A stretch of DNA of 64,000 nt from Chaetoceros tenuissimus (lineage: Eukaryota; Bacillariophyta; Thalassiosirophyceae; Chaetocerotales; Chaetocerotaceae), in the NCBI GenBank assembly GCA_021927905.1, contig BLLK01000045.1, positions 682,001 to 746,000 on the forward strand, in the 5' to 3' direction. Positions 32,866 through 43,010 of the stretch are shown here, one piece after another. Every line of letters starts with the position of its first letter. Position 1 is the first letter of the stretch. The notes below the pieces were generated by a model. It saw only the letters and a program-made list of their open reading frames with translations, did no database searches and was not told where the DNA came from. Both the position numbers and the translations under genes were made by a program.

Positions 32866-33538
32866 ATGAGCTTCACCGCACGTACCGTAGTACGCCGTTT
32901 GGCACATAGAAACATCGACTGGTGAGTATATTTTCCTGATTGGGGAGTGGTCGTTTTGGTTGAAAAGAGATTCAGGCAAAAATCGCCTTTCTATGCAATC
33001 TCCGATTCATAGTTATTTAGCTCAACGCAAATACACTATTAGTTACCAGTTTCGTTGTCCTAACTATACCTCCTTTCACACTCATAGGTCGGCTTCATAC
33101 TTTAAGTCAAACCCAGAGCTTTCTGCAGCAGTTTCATCTTTCAGAGCATGGGCTGCCTCTGCTGAATCTATGGCTGAGAAGTACTCTGCTGCACCTTCGG
33201 ATATCGACTTTGCAGGTTACAAGGGAGCTGTTCGCGACCAATCTCTTGTAGATTCCGTCGAAGCTTTCTACAAGGCAAGTGAACCAGCAGCAGAGACTTA
33301 TGAATGGAGTGCAGAAGATAAGGCTGACAAGATGGCTCAAATTGAGGAGGCTAAGGGAAGACTTGCTTTCACCCAGGAAATGATTGAGGAGACCGAGGCT
33401 GAATTGGCGTTTTTGAAGGCAAATAGAACTTCTAGAGAGACAAGTGGATCTGACATTAAGGAGGCTTATCCAGATATCGCTGAAGAAACCGAAAAGGAGC
33501 TTGAGGAGAGAAAGTGGTTCAAGGACGCTATTGCTTAA
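32866..33538 (+). CDS. ATP5PD: Mitochondrial ATP synthase subunit d
   Basis: Two exons, 32866..32921 and 33088..33538, with a 166 bp intron (GTGAGT...TAG) inside the Trp codon of NIDW. Product 168 residues, the usual length. Exon 1 encodes a short basic presequence (TVVRRLAHRNIDW), with NIDW the known N-terminal motif of subunit d. FRAWAASAESMAEKY, DIDFAGYKGAVRDQSLVDSVEAFYKA follow the family pattern, then a charged coiled coil (TQEMIEETEAELAFLK). Subunit d is part of the peripheral stalk of mitochondrial F-ATP synthase. The gene has the codon use of a highly expressed gene. Confidence 0.88.
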
Positions 33539-35383
33539 AATGGGAGTTTGGCTCTTTGTTTGTCAACATAAAAAAACCTTGGGATTGCGATCAATAGGTA
33601 TGCTTTTAAGAAAAAAGAAAGGTATACGCTTCAAGCAAAGACTCATATTTCAATATAAACCGCTCATTTAATGTCTATAAATGAAAAGGTGTTAAAATTT
33701 ACTTAGTTGATGAACATTAGTTAGAAGGTTTACCATACGTAGAGGGGTGAAAAATTTTTGAAACGTTTTGCGAATGAATTATTTATGTGAATGACAGATC
33801 CCCTTATTCAGTTTGGTAGTTTCCTGTGATTGTGTCTGTTATGTCTAGTGAGAATGATTTCCGGACAAGATCCAAGATTCCATATTAAATGTTGACAAGT
33901 ATTGACACAGATGGGAAAAAGTTCATTGTCCTTAATCCTCAAAGGAATTTTGAACTTGCAGACATTGCTACTGAGTAATCTAATTGATATGCTCCTGATA
34001 AATTTGAGAAATTAAAATATTTCTCAACCCTCTCTCCCACCAATGCATGTCAATACAGGTCACTGCGCCTTCTCACAAAAGGATTTTATTTAGAATGACA
34101 ACACCTTCACCTGGAGCAAACATAACTTTCTTCGTAAGTAGATCGATGAATTTGTATAAAAAATATCGTCATATCTCAGCATTTTGGAGGACCTTTTCGA
34201 TTTTTTCTCTTTCATATTTCAATACTGTTGCGTAGAACTTTGGTCATTTTGAATACCAAATTATTTTAAGAATAAAGTTCAATAAATATAAGCACAAATT
34301 GAAATGATGGAAATGGTGTAAAATGCCTTCGATTGCCACCAACCATAACAAGTGCGTATAAAGATAGTTTATTTCATCGAGAGTATATGGCACCATATTA
34401 CGAGATATATCTCCTTAGTTTCATGAAATATAATAATTGTAAAAAGTTTAGAAATGAAATGTTCTAGCCACGGTACAAAGTACTATTGGACGGACAAAGC
34501 CACGTATTTACAATAGCCACTTTATTATCACATGCCACGTATATCTCAGGCCAAAACAACAACAACAACAAACCTCACCACTGGGAAGGCCGGTAGAAGG
34601 AAAGTGTCAGTGACGTCATGAATAAGTTCTCTACGTACCCTCTACAAAACATGCGAACTTTCTCTCTTCTGTTTTGATTATGATGAGTCTGAAACAATGA
34701 ATATAGACCATCACAGTAGGAGAAAGATGGATAATTTCTGAAACTAGAAGCTTACTAGAACTGAGGGCTACAAGTTACGTAGAATAAAGTTTTGGACTGA
34801 GTTGTTCGTCAAAATTATTACATTTATTTTTGACATTTCGGAGAAATTGAGAAGACTATTCCATTCCTTCTTTCTTTTCGACCCCCGGAAAATTTCATCA
34901 TATTTTGGAGAAAGTCCGTTACTACGTTGAGTGCATAAGGGCTAGCTTCAGAATGCAAGACACACGGTTTTGTTATTAAAGAGAGGGAAATAGTAAATTT
35001 TAAAGTTGGAGATAAGGAAATCATCATTCATAATCTCAATATTTGGACACTATTTTCTCAATCAATTCAAAAAATTATTCCGTATTCTCTTTTTCTTACT
35101 TTCCGTTTCTTATTTCCGCTCTACCTAGATTGTCTATTCTGTTCACGGAGGAATTTCCGAAAACGAGAACTGAGAACTGTTTTTTACATATCAACAATCG
35201 TGCATACGTACATACGTAGATCTTCTCAGAACTACAACGCGAAAGAGGACGGACCGTTCCCCACGACGTCTGCTTTTTCCATCATCCATTTAATTACCCG
35301 AGAACACAGTCAATACACATTCTAATTTCGCCCCCTAATCTTAGTGCGGCAACAAATTCTATCCACAAAATCATACTTTGATA
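33539..35383. other. 1.85 kb gene-poor stretch
   Basis: The longest region without a convincing gene. It is AT-rich with scattered stops in all frames. Recognisable items are a CAACAACAACAACAA microsatellite (34557-34572), a TGACGTCA site at 34611-34618 and TACGTA repeats near 35200-35220. I see no tRNA, snRNA, transposon end or long repeat. Part may be 5' UTR or promoter of the next gene. Confidence 0.4.
34611..34618. promoter_or_regulatory. TGACGTCA palindrome (CRE/bZIP-type site)
   Basis: Perfect 8 bp CRE-like palindrome about 770 bp upstream of the tail-anchored unknown. TGACGT motifs in diatom promoters (CO2/cAMP-responsive elements) bind bZIP factors; function here is inferred only. 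Confidence 0.35.
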
Positions 35384-35896
35384 ATGAGAGGTGTGAATCA
35401 GTCATTGCATTTTGAGCTTGAGGGAATGAGCTATCAAAATAGTATTGAGCGTCTAGAGAGAATCAGATATACATCTGATGAAATCGAGGAAACATACGTC
35501 GACGGGCGTCCCGTTCTAGGCGACTGTCAAATGATCATGAATCATAAGCCACTCAAGGTGGTTATGTACAAAGGAAAGATGTACTCTCTGAATAATAAGC
35601 ATTTGTTCGCCTTGCGGAAACAGTATGGCCCTTCACGAAATATTCACGTACACGTAGTACCATTTCGAGAAGCGAAAAATTTATTTTACAAGAAGTTTAC
35701 CTCCACTAGTGATGGGCGCAATTGCACCCTTATTAAACGAGACGAATCATCTGGTTCGCTTGAATACTATATAACTGATGGTAGGGCAAAGAATATTTTT
35801 GAGGATGATGGTTTTGGCAAAGTGGCTTGCTCCGTAGTCTTTTTAACGATGACATGCATGACAGCATTTGTTGCTATGCATTTGATATTATACTAA
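35384..35896 (+). CDS. Small tail-anchored protein, unrecognised
   Basis: 170 residues from ATG 35384 (an upstream TTG in frame is ignored). The N-terminal two thirds (VDGRPVLGDCQMIMNHKPL, VVMYKGKMYSLNNKHLFALRK) resemble a small family seen in diatoms with a basic DNA- or RNA-binding look; VHVVPF follows. Residues 145-168 (ACSVVFLTMTCMTAFVAMHLIL) form a C-terminal membrane anchor, implying a tail-anchored protein facing the cytosol. No function can be named. Confidence 0.65.
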   Translation: MRGVNQSLHFELEGMSYQNSIERLERIRYTSDEIEETYVDGRPVLGDCQMIMNHKPLKVVMYKGKMYSLNNKHLFALRKQYGPSRNIHVHVVPFREAKNLFYKKFTSTSDGRNCTLIKRDESSGSLEYYITDGRAKNIFEDDGFGKVACSVVFLTMTCMTAFVAMHLILY

Positions 35897-36028
35897 CTTA
35901 AACACAATCACTGTGCAACAGAACAAACGTATCATGAAGGGATTAGTTTAAAATTTCCAAGTTTAAAATTAATAAAGCTTCATTAATAAAAAGTTATTTT
36001 TAGATATTATTTGAGAGCTTCATTTAGC

Positions 36029-36952
36029 TTATGTAGTGTCCATGCTACATTCTTCACTATTTTCTTCATCTTGACAATGAAAACAGAAAATTCTTTCTCG
36101 GACTCCTTCATAATCTACTCTAGAGCAGAAAGTACAAAAGAATGCTTTGCATTCACCTTCACACTGTCTTGTACAATTTGAACAAGCAGGTCGGTCGCAG
36201 TATGAGCATAGATGTGATATTTTTCCACAATTACTTCGACCTGAATTCATACCTTTCTCAGTTTGTTTTGTTTGGAATGATGGACCATTCTCTCCATTCT
36301 GTAATGATTTTGAATGTTGAAAGTACGCCAAGAGAGAATTCTTTTGTTTTACTGGGGCGGTCGCTTGTGTGTTTCTGTAGCTTGCCGGAGTAATTTTCTC
36401 AGCTTGCTCCAATTTTGTTGGGATATTCGATTTGCAGACATGACAGGTGCATGTGCTCTCTTCCGAGGCAAAGCGATTGTTGTTCTGAAACGAAGTGTTT
36501 TGAGGAGAACTTTGCTTCTTCTTCCACCAAGACTGTTGAATATTTGCACTGACAGTATCTCTTGTAGGAGTGCTGATGGAATTGAAACTGGAGTCCATGG
36601 ATGAAGAGAACCTGGAATCATCAGTTCTCATCTTCTTTCTTTGGCTATATTGCTCTTCCTCCTCCATCTCACTATCAGATGTCTGCGTAATTACTGGCAA
36701 CGAGGCAGTCCATTGATTAGGAAGTAATCGCTTAGCGTGAAGAAGTCGTTGTGGCTCCTTACTTTCTGATCTACTATCAGGGGTCACAGGTAGATTGAAG
36801 TTGTTTTGTTCCATATCAAACGCAGTGTTCTCCGCAGTAAAATGTTGGCTGCAAAAAGTGGTTTGATCTTGAAAAAGTGTGAAGGAAGGAGATCTCATCG
36901 TTGTCCCTTTCTCTCGTCTCCTCTTGATTCTAAATTGTCCTTTGCCACTCAT
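36029..36952 (-). CDS. Siva-like cysteine-rich protein
   Basis: Single exon, 307 residues, ATG start. Residues 1-240 are basic/Ser-rich and disordered, with a proline-free head (FRIKRRREKG) and a CHVCKSN pair near 170. Residues about 245-297 are a Cys-rich zinc-binding block (CSYCDRPACSNCTRQC then FCTFCSRVDYEG and CFHC), the pattern of the Siva family (apoptosis regulatory protein Siva, known mainly from animals). In animals Siva binds CD27 and ubiquitin-ligase partners. The match rests on spacing of the eight to ten Cys; role in an alga unknown. Head-to-head with the GST_N plastid gene, 425 bp apart. Confidence 0.75.
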   Translation of the reverse strand: MSGKGQFRIKRRREKGTTMRSPSFTLFQDQTTFCSQHFTAENTAFDMEQNNFNLPVTPDSRSESKEPQRLLHAKRLLPNQWTASLPVITQTSDSEMEEEEQYSQRKKMRTDDSRFSSSMDSSFNSISTPTRDTVSANIQQSWWKKKQSSPQNTSFQNNNRFASEESTCTCHVCKSNIPTKLEQAEKITPASYRNTQATAPVKQKNSLLAYFQHSKSLQNGENGPSFQTKQTEKGMNSGRSNCGKISHLCSYCDRPACSNCTRQCEGECKAFFCTFCSRVDYEGVRERIFCFHCQDEENSEECSMDTT

Positions 36953-37377
36953 TAGAAAAGAGTAATATATATACTGATATAATTAGGTTGGCCTATCTTC
37001 TTTTTTCAATGGTATAGCTCTGTTGAATAGACACGATGTGTATCTAAATACCTTCATGAAGGAGGAAGCAAAAAGCAAAAAAAGAGATGCGGATTTTTGG
37101 CGCTAACAAGACTCAAGGGAGGCCCTTTTTTTTGGGCTCGGAGAACATGGATACCTACTAGCATAGATATACGTACATAACTTTCGTGCGTCATTTGATG
37201 AGATGGATGAGTAGATGAGAAAAGCACAGAAACATTTGATAATACTACCATAACCATAGACACATTCTACATCAACATTGCTCGTTGGTGTCATATATCG
37301 CAACAGAGTAGTGAAGAAGAGGCATTTTGAATAGATACCTTTTAACAACATAACCTGCACAAAGATCGCCCTCAAAT
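36953..37377. promoter_or_regulatory. Divergent spacer, Siva-like / GST_N protein
   Basis: 425 bp. It includes an A/G-rich tract (aaagcaaaaaaagagatgcgg, about 37070-37092), a homopolymeric patch (gggaggcccttttttttggg) and a long dinucleotide-poor stretch. Nothing coding. Confidence 0.35.
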
Positions 37378-38466
37378 ATGAAACTCAATTTATTTACAGT
37401 TTCCTTGCTTGCACTCAGCCTAGATGCTGAGGCTTTTTCACCATCAACAATTCATGATGGTTCTTCCACAACTAGCTTGAAGATGGGTTTCTTTGATGAT
37501 ATTTTCAACCTGAATTCATCATCTACAACAGCAGTGAAATCATCCGCACCAAAAGTACAAGTTCCAGATGATTTCGTAATTCCAGAACCTAAACCCTTGA
37601 CTTTGACCCGTCCATCAGACATTGGTTCAACATTAAAGTCCTCTGCAGCTCTAGCTGTGAGATTAGCAACGTCATGTTTTGTACTTGGGTGGAAGATAGA
37701 CTCATTGTTTTACGAAAACGACAGTGATGAAACGAAGAAGTATTCACTGAAGATCGGACCATTCAATATTAGAGATTCTTCTAGTGTTCTTGCAGATGCT
37801 CCAAGACCCGAGGAACCATTGATTCTTTATGAATATGATGCATCTCCATTCTGCAAGCGTGTAAGAGAAACAATCAATTTACTAGACTTGACAGTGGAGT
37901 ATCGCCCATGTCCAGGAGCACGCCAAAGCAAGTTCTCACAAGAAATGTTGGAGAAGACTGGTAGACAGACAATTCCATATCTAGTAGATCCAAACACTGG
38001 CGTTGAAATGTTCGAGAGTGATGATCAGATTCAATACCTACTTGATACTTATGGTCCAAGAGATAAATCGTCCTATGACATGAAAGCACTTTGGCCCATT
38101 ACATTCAAAGCTTTTTCAATTTATACCTCAACTATTGCGGCAATTCTCAGAGATATGCCAGGTTCTAGACGGAAGGCTAATGCTAGAAACGATAACGAAG
38201 ACATGCTTCCTATCGAACTTTGGGGATATGAAGCTTCACCATTTGTAAAACCTGTTAGAGAGAAACTAGTTTCACTTGCATTACCACATAAAATGGTTAG
38301 CTGCTCAAGAGGGTCTTCAAACAGGGACATTCTATTTGAAAGGACAGGTAGATTTCAAGTACCATTCATCGTTGATCCAAATACTGGAATTGAAATGTTT
38401 GAATCTCCTGAGATTTGTGAATATCTAGATTTGGTATACACAGTCAAAACAGAAGAAAATTTGTAG
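37378..38466 (+). CDS. Plastid-targeted protein with two GST_N domains
   Basis: Single exon, 362 residues, ATG start. Residues 1-20 are a signal peptide ending in AEA followed by Phe-Ser-Pro, then a transit-like region: diatom plastid presequence. Domain 1 (about 145-230) has YEYDASPFCKRVRETI, a thioredoxin/GST_N-type active site with a Cys-containing SPFCKR, and LVDPNTGVEMFESDDQI. Domain 2 (about 275-355) repeats the fold (YEASPFVKPVREKLV, IVDPNTGIEMFES) but has Val where domain 1 has Cys. Tandem GST_N proteins of this type occur in plant and algal chloroplasts. They have been linked to glutathione-dependent redox work, but no reaction is established here. Confidence 0.88.
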   Translation: MKLNLFTVSLLALSLDAEAFSPSTIHDGSSTTSLKMGFFDDIFNLNSSSTTAVKSSAPKVQVPDDFVIPEPKPLTLTRPSDIGSTLKSSAALAVRLATSCFVLGWKIDSLFYENDSDETKKYSLKIGPFNIRDSSSVLADAPRPEEPLILYEYDASPFCKRVRETINLLDLTVEYRPCPGARQSKFSQEMLEKTGRQTIPYLVDPNTGVEMFESDDQIQYLLDTYGPRDKSSYDMKALWPITFKAFSIYTSTIAAILRDMPGSRRKANARNDNEDMLPIELWGYEASPFVKPVREKLVSLALPHKMVSCSRGSSNRDILFERTGRFQVPFIVDPNTGIEMFESPEICEYLDLVYTVKTEENL

Positions 38467-38496
38467 AAAGAATAATAAATATCTATCACATAATTT

Positions 38497-39279
38497 CTAT
38501 TCGTAAGCTCCCGGAATGTTTGGACGTGGAGGACCGACATCATCTTCTTTGATAACTTTTTCATCAGCAAGCCTAGCTTCTTTTGTATTTGATATTGCAA
38601 GTTTGATAACTTTGGTATTGTATGCATGAATAGCTGCGCCTTGAGGATCTGAAGGCGCTTGCTTTAATTCCAAGTCAACATTATCCATTCCCATAGCTTG
38701 GCGGACCTCTTTCTCTATAATATTGCCATAATCACTACTCAGCTCATCTGGAATCATCAAATCAATATCTTTTGCATTTCCTTCGAGACGATCAATAGTG
38801 TCGTATGTCAAGTAAGACAAACCAATCCAGCCAGATCTCAACTCAATCTCTTCCTTTGACAGGTCTCTGTTTGCAGTATTCACCGGACAATCAGATACTA
38901 ATTGTTTTAATTGTGGATAGGAAATACCACGAGCGTAGCCTGCACTTGAAGCTGCTAGGAACAATTTCAAAACGTCAACATATCCAGTTGCAAGTTGTAG
39001 ACAAGCCTTGATAAATGTAACTTCCAACATTTCTGCAATTTTTTCATCATTCAATTCAATCTTTTCCAACGGTTGTGCCTCATCATCTCCCTCCGCATTT
39101 AGCCTAGTGGTGGTAGTAGAAGGATTGAAGAGATCGTTTTGTACTACAGTAACAGAGGAAGGAAATCGAAGGCTAATACTATCTCTACCGGCATACTGAC
39201 TTGTGAAAGCTTCCACATGTAATTTCATAGAGCATGTCACGAAGATGATTAGAGTTTTCTGAATATGAGACCAAAGCAT
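38497..39279 (-). CDS. Plastid-targeted protein, unrecognised
   Basis: Single exon, 260 residues, ATG start. Residues 1-24 are a signal peptide (TLIIFVTCSM) ending in VEA followed by Phe-Thr-Ser; a basic Ser/Thr/Arg transit region follows. The mature part is soluble with helices (MLEVTFIKACLQLATGYVDVLKLF; ISYPQLKQLVSDCP). LSYLTYDTIDRLEG and an NVDLELKQAP region are conserved-looking. No family recognised. Tail-to-tail with the GST_N plastid gene, only 30 bp between stops, so two plastid proteins share a short 3' region. Confidence 0.8.
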   Translation of the reverse strand: MLWSHIQKTLIIFVTCSMKLHVEAFTSQYAGRDSISLRFPSSVTVVQNDLFNPSTTTTRLNAEGDDEAQPLEKIELNDEKIAEMLEVTFIKACLQLATGYVDVLKLFLAASSAGYARGISYPQLKQLVSDCPVNTANRDLSKEEIELRSGWIGLSYLTYDTIDRLEGNAKDIDLMIPDELSSDYGNIIEKEVRQAMGMDNVDLELKQAPSDPQGAAIHAYNTKVIKLAISNTKEARLADEKVIKEDDVGPPRPNIPGAYE

Positions 39280-39652
39280 GATTGAATGGGTCCGATGATA
39301 TCTTCTATGATTGATTATTGAACCTTCAACTGGGAAAAGAGATGATTAGTTTGAAGAAGTTGTTATGAACAATTAACTGGGAATAAGGATATTGTATGTA
39401 CGGTGTGGTTTGAGGTGGAGCTTGGAGGGATCTTCTTTGACGCGTCAGTGAACATGATCAAACTTGTTGTCCAGAATAGAAATATGACAGTTATGTATCC
39501 GTTAGATTAAAAAAATTTAGCTCATATTTTTTTTCAGGTGAGATGATTGAAAATCCAGCAACACTAAACGTTTTCTTTAAAAGTTGTGGGTAATCATCAT
39601 CATGAACCTCATCAATGAATGCAAAATAATTGTCAGATCCAAAAACTTTTTT
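39280..39652. other. Gene-free spacer upstream of plastid gene
   Basis: 373 bp between the plastid unknown's start and the tRNA. Promoter region; a poly-T/A stretch at 39518-39534. Nothing else seen. Confidence 0.4.
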
Positions 39653-39725
39653 TGGAGGCTACGGGAATCGAACCCGTGACCTTCTGCATGCAAAGCAGAC
39701 GCTCTACCAACTGAGCTAAGCCCCC
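39653..39725 (-). tRNA. tRNA-Ala (anticodon UGC)
   Basis: Minus-strand 73-nt cloverleaf. The acceptor stem GGGGGCT pairs with AGCCTCC (one G-U pair). The D arm holds TAGCTCAGTTGG (A box), the anticodon loop is TTTGCAT with anticodon TGC in a TCTGC/GCAGA stem, and the T arm holds GGTTCGATTCC (B box). There is no intron. The minus strand continues to TTTTT just past the 3' end, a Pol III terminator. A clear nuclear alanine tRNA. Confidence 0.96.
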
Positions 39726-40179
39726 ACTTGTGCAGCACCTGCCTCACCACAAAATAGAATCTCTAGCAAATATGAAAATGGTGAATATTTGCGATTACCT
39801 CCTCTTAATGTATCATTACCGTTTCTTGATGGTGACATGAATATTTATTTCTTTGATGCATAGCTTTTACTTTGTTTCAAAGTGTCTTATGATCAAATGT
39901 GGCATCACTTTGCTTTTTCCAAATGTTCACCTCTATGACGTCATCAATATGAAGTAACTACGCACATACGTTCAACGTGTACCTAAACGACATTGTTCAT
40001 TGTTCATTTTTCCACCACACACCATGCCTAGACTACGTAAACCTACCATCCACACGACCACATACATTTATCAAACAACACCAAACACCATTCCTTGTAC
40101 CTTGCCTACCTCATTCTTATCATCTCTACTCTTTTCTCTATCTTGAGTTTCTTCCCCCGACGTACATTTACAACAGCAA
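39726..40179. promoter_or_regulatory. Upstream region of the DnaJ gene
   Basis: 454 bp between the tRNA and the DnaJ start. It contains a TGACGTCA site (39936-39943) and a C/A-rich stretch (40000-40080). Confidence 0.4.
39936..39943. promoter_or_regulatory. TGACGTCA palindrome upstream of the DnaJ gene
   Basis: Perfect CRE-type palindrome, 237 bp upstream of the DnaJ ATG. A bZIP site by consensus; function inferred. Confidence 0.4.
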
Positions 40180-42039
40180 ATGGTGACCTTCAATAGTACA
40201 AGTAACAGAAAAAATTTTGCCCTTGTAGCCGCAAGCCTAACACTGTCAGCTTCACTTTCAAATGCTACACATGTTACATCATCCAGTGTCATCAGTAAAG
40301 TTAGAGGTGGAGATATATCGAATCTGGGAAATAGTAGTGCGCCGCATTCATCATCATCGAAGCCAGTTCCTACTGAAACCAGTAACGATAGTAATGTTTC
40401 AAAGCGAAAAAAGAAGAAGAAAAGAAAGTCATCCAAGTCTAGCATAAACAATGTATCAACAAAGTCAACAGATGTACATAACGAGAAAGGAAACATTGAA
40501 GTAGACTCTAAAAAGGAGGGTAATGATTCTTCAAGTTCAATGAAACATGGAAAAACCAATGATCCCAATGATGTAAAAAGAAAAGAAAAGCAAAATGAAA
40601 GTAATGACAATTCATCGAAAAGTAAACCAAGGAAAGAAGAATCAGCACAGAACAGAGACAAACAAAATCCTTCAGCTGCAGTACCACCGCCTCCAAAGGC
40701 AAAAGATTCATCCAATGGGCTCATTGAAGAAATTATTCAATCACAAGATTTGTATCATATTTTGAATCTTGACAAAGGGCAGAAGTTGTCATACACGTCT
40801 GTAGAAATAACAAAAGCATATCGTCGTCGGTGTGTACTTACCCATCCTGATAAGCTCAATGGTGATAGAAGAGCTTTTGATAAAGTTAGTGAAGCATATG
40901 ACGTACTCAAAGATGAAGAGAAGAAAAAGATATACGATAGGTACGGCTTGGAGGCAGTGAAAGACCCTGACTTTGCAGCCAGAGCAAGTATGGGAAGTGC
41001 CTTCAGTGGAATGGGCAGTTCGTTTCAGGACCAAATTTTCAAAAGCTTCTTTGGATCTGCTGCACCTACATCAGGACCTCGCGGATTTAACAGAATGCCA
41101 AGGAAGAATAATGATATGAAATACGAATTGGAAGTTTCACTGGAAGATATGTATAAAGGTGCTCACCGTGAAGTTAGAATCTCTCAGCCAAATGGTCCAA
41201 AGGTCGTTGACTTGGACATTCCTGCAGGAGTACTTCAAGGATCGACTATTCGTTTGTCAGGTATGGTGGATCATATTCAATCTGCAACACCAGGAGATGT
41301 CATTTTTATAATTCGTCAAAAACAAAATCCTAGGTTCACAAGAAAGGGTCACGACTTAGCTATGGAATTGAAAATAAGTTTGGGCGAAGCTATTTGTGGC
41401 TTTGAGCGTGAAATAGTACATTTGGATGGTAGGAAAATTCATGTAAATGGACCCATAAGTCAAAAGATAAGGAATGGGCAAGGAGAAGATACAGATAGCG
41501 TACCAGAAATGATTAAAACTGGAGATGTTCATGTCTTAAAAGGAGAAGGCATGCCAAAGAAATTGGCATCTCGACCTTATGACTATGCTTTCGCAGACGA
41601 TGACAACAGATTAGAAACGTTTGGAGATCTTTACATCCAGTATGAAGTAGAAATGCCTAGCACAAACGATAGTAAATTACAACAAAGACTCACCAACGAG
41701 GAGAGAAAAACACTTGGGATTCTACTCAATAAACTACAGGGAATTAATAACAACAAGGATAAAAATGAAAGTGCATCCAAAGCGGCAATCATCAAAGAAT
41801 TAATGAAATCCGACGCATCGAATTTTGGAAGAGCTAGTGGTAAAGCTACGCCAGAAAGAATAGGTGATGAGGACGGTGATCATATGCACACAGAGGACGA
41901 AGATCAACACCATTACTCAAGAGGCTTCCAATACTTTTCATCAGGAGGTCAATTCTTTTCTAGAGGTTCCTCACCATTCACGAGTTCTTCTAGTTATGGT
42001 GCCGACGACGACGGTGATGTACAATGTCAACAAATGTAA
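40180..42039 (+). CDS. DnaJ (Hsp40) co-chaperone, ER or secretory type
   Basis: Single exon, 619 residues, ATG start. Residues 8-30 (FALVAASLTLSASLSNA) fit a signal peptide. A Ser/Lys/Asp-rich disordered region follows (30-180, with KKKKKRKSSKSS). The J domain lies at about 190-255 with LYHILNLDKGQ, the HPD triad at 222-224 (THPDKLNGD) and FDKVSEAYDVLKDEEKKKIYDRYG. It is followed by a Gly/Phe-poor linker and a C-terminal substrate-binding domain (DMKYELEVSLEDMYKGAHREV; DLDIPAGVLQGSTIRLSG). No CxxCxGxG zinc repeats, so type II. The tail is Ser/His/Phe-rich. It stimulates Hsp70 ATPase, probably BiP in the ER. Confidence 0.9.
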   Translation: MVTFNSTSNRKNFALVAASLTLSASLSNATHVTSSSVISKVRGGDISNLGNSSAPHSSSSKPVPTETSNDSNVSKRKKKKKRKSSKSSINNVSTKSTDVHNEKGNIEVDSKKEGNDSSSSMKHGKTNDPNDVKRKEKQNESNDNSSKSKPRKEESAQNRDKQNPSAAVPPPPKAKDSSNGLIEEIIQSQDLYHILNLDKGQKLSYTSVEITKAYRRRCVLTHPDKLNGDRRAFDKVSEAYDVLKDEEKKKIYDRYGLEAVKDPDFAARASMGSAFSGMGSSFQDQIFKSFFGSAAPTSGPRGFNRMPRKNNDMKYELEVSLEDMYKGAHREVRISQPNGPKVVDLDIPAGVLQGSTIRLSGMVDHIQSATPGDVIFIIRQKQNPRFTRKGHDLAMELKISLGEAICGFEREIVHLDGRKIHVNGPISQKIRNGQGEDTDSVPEMIKTGDVHVLKGEGMPKKLASRPYDYAFADDDNRLETFGDLYIQYEVEMPSTNDSKLQQRLTNEERKTLGILLNKLQGINNNKDKNESASKAAIIKELMKSDASNFGRASGKATPERIGDEDGDHMHTEDEDQHHYSRGFQYFSSGGQFFSRGSSPFTSSSSYGADDDGDVQCQQM

Positions 42040-43010
42040 ACATTGCTTACATTAGAGGTAGAAAAATAGATTTAACATTAACACAATCTGACTTTAGATG
42101 TTGGTACCTTCTCAAATTTACCGTCAAGACTTTCCGTCGAGCAAAGAAAAATGAGAATGTAAAGAAATGTTGGTTGGTCTACTAGCATATCTTGGTTAGA
42201 GCTACAAGATATACTAACATCCGATCTTCACTATAGCACCACTTAATTATCAAGTTGATGTGAGAAGCATCAAAAAGATGGTATAGGATGCATTACGAGT
42301 ACGAGGCAAAACTACAAAAAACGCAAACATGAATTTACTTGACATTTCGACAAGATAGAGTTTTGGTCTATATCTTTCGACATGACAGACAATTCTCAAG
42401 AAGTGAAAGCAGGATAGTAGAATCTTTTCAACAAAAGCAAGGTCAATATTTGTAGTGCATTTAGAGAGGAGTCAGGTAATCTTATAAAAACAGATATGGC
42501 GATCATAGATCCATTTGAGGAAAAAATATGTGTGGCTGTGCTGCGTGCAGGAAGGGGGGCAATGATGGCCGGCGGCCGGGCGGCCTCCTACCAGCTGCAG
42601 TGTCAGCATGATGACAGTGATAGAAGAGAATACTGTAAAACAACAACAGTTTCAGTTGTTTCAATTAATTTCAATTAGCGTCAAGTGCCTGGGTTAAAGT
42701 TTGTTCTTTAACAGTATTAAGCTGTTGGATTTGAATAAAATTAGAAGCTAGGAATTAGAAGCTAGGGCAGCAATCAATAGCAACAGCATAAGAAAAAGCT
42801 TTTCGATTTGACGACACTGGCCGCATCTCTGTGGAGCATAAGAATCCCACTAGTATTCTACAGAGGTGACCTTTTGAGCTCTATACAGTAGCTATAAGAG
42901 GAAAGGGCAGGATAGGCGATAGTTGCAAAGGGCTAAAGAAAAAAAATTAACTAGAAAAGACATAAGTTGAGACGCAAGAGTGTAAATAAAATCGACACAG
43001 AAACCAGAAA
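42040..43010. other. Gene-free 970 bp spacer with a GC-rich patch
   Basis: Mostly AT-rich, no convincing gene. A short, strongly GC-rich patch of about 55 bp (42545-42600, including GATGGCCGGCGGCCGGGC) stands out. A 60-codon frame across it is compositional and is not called. Confidence 0.4.

Noticed and set aside
42496-42678. 60-codon frame through the GC-rich patch
   Set aside because: Composition-driven; no homologue pattern and no supporting start context.
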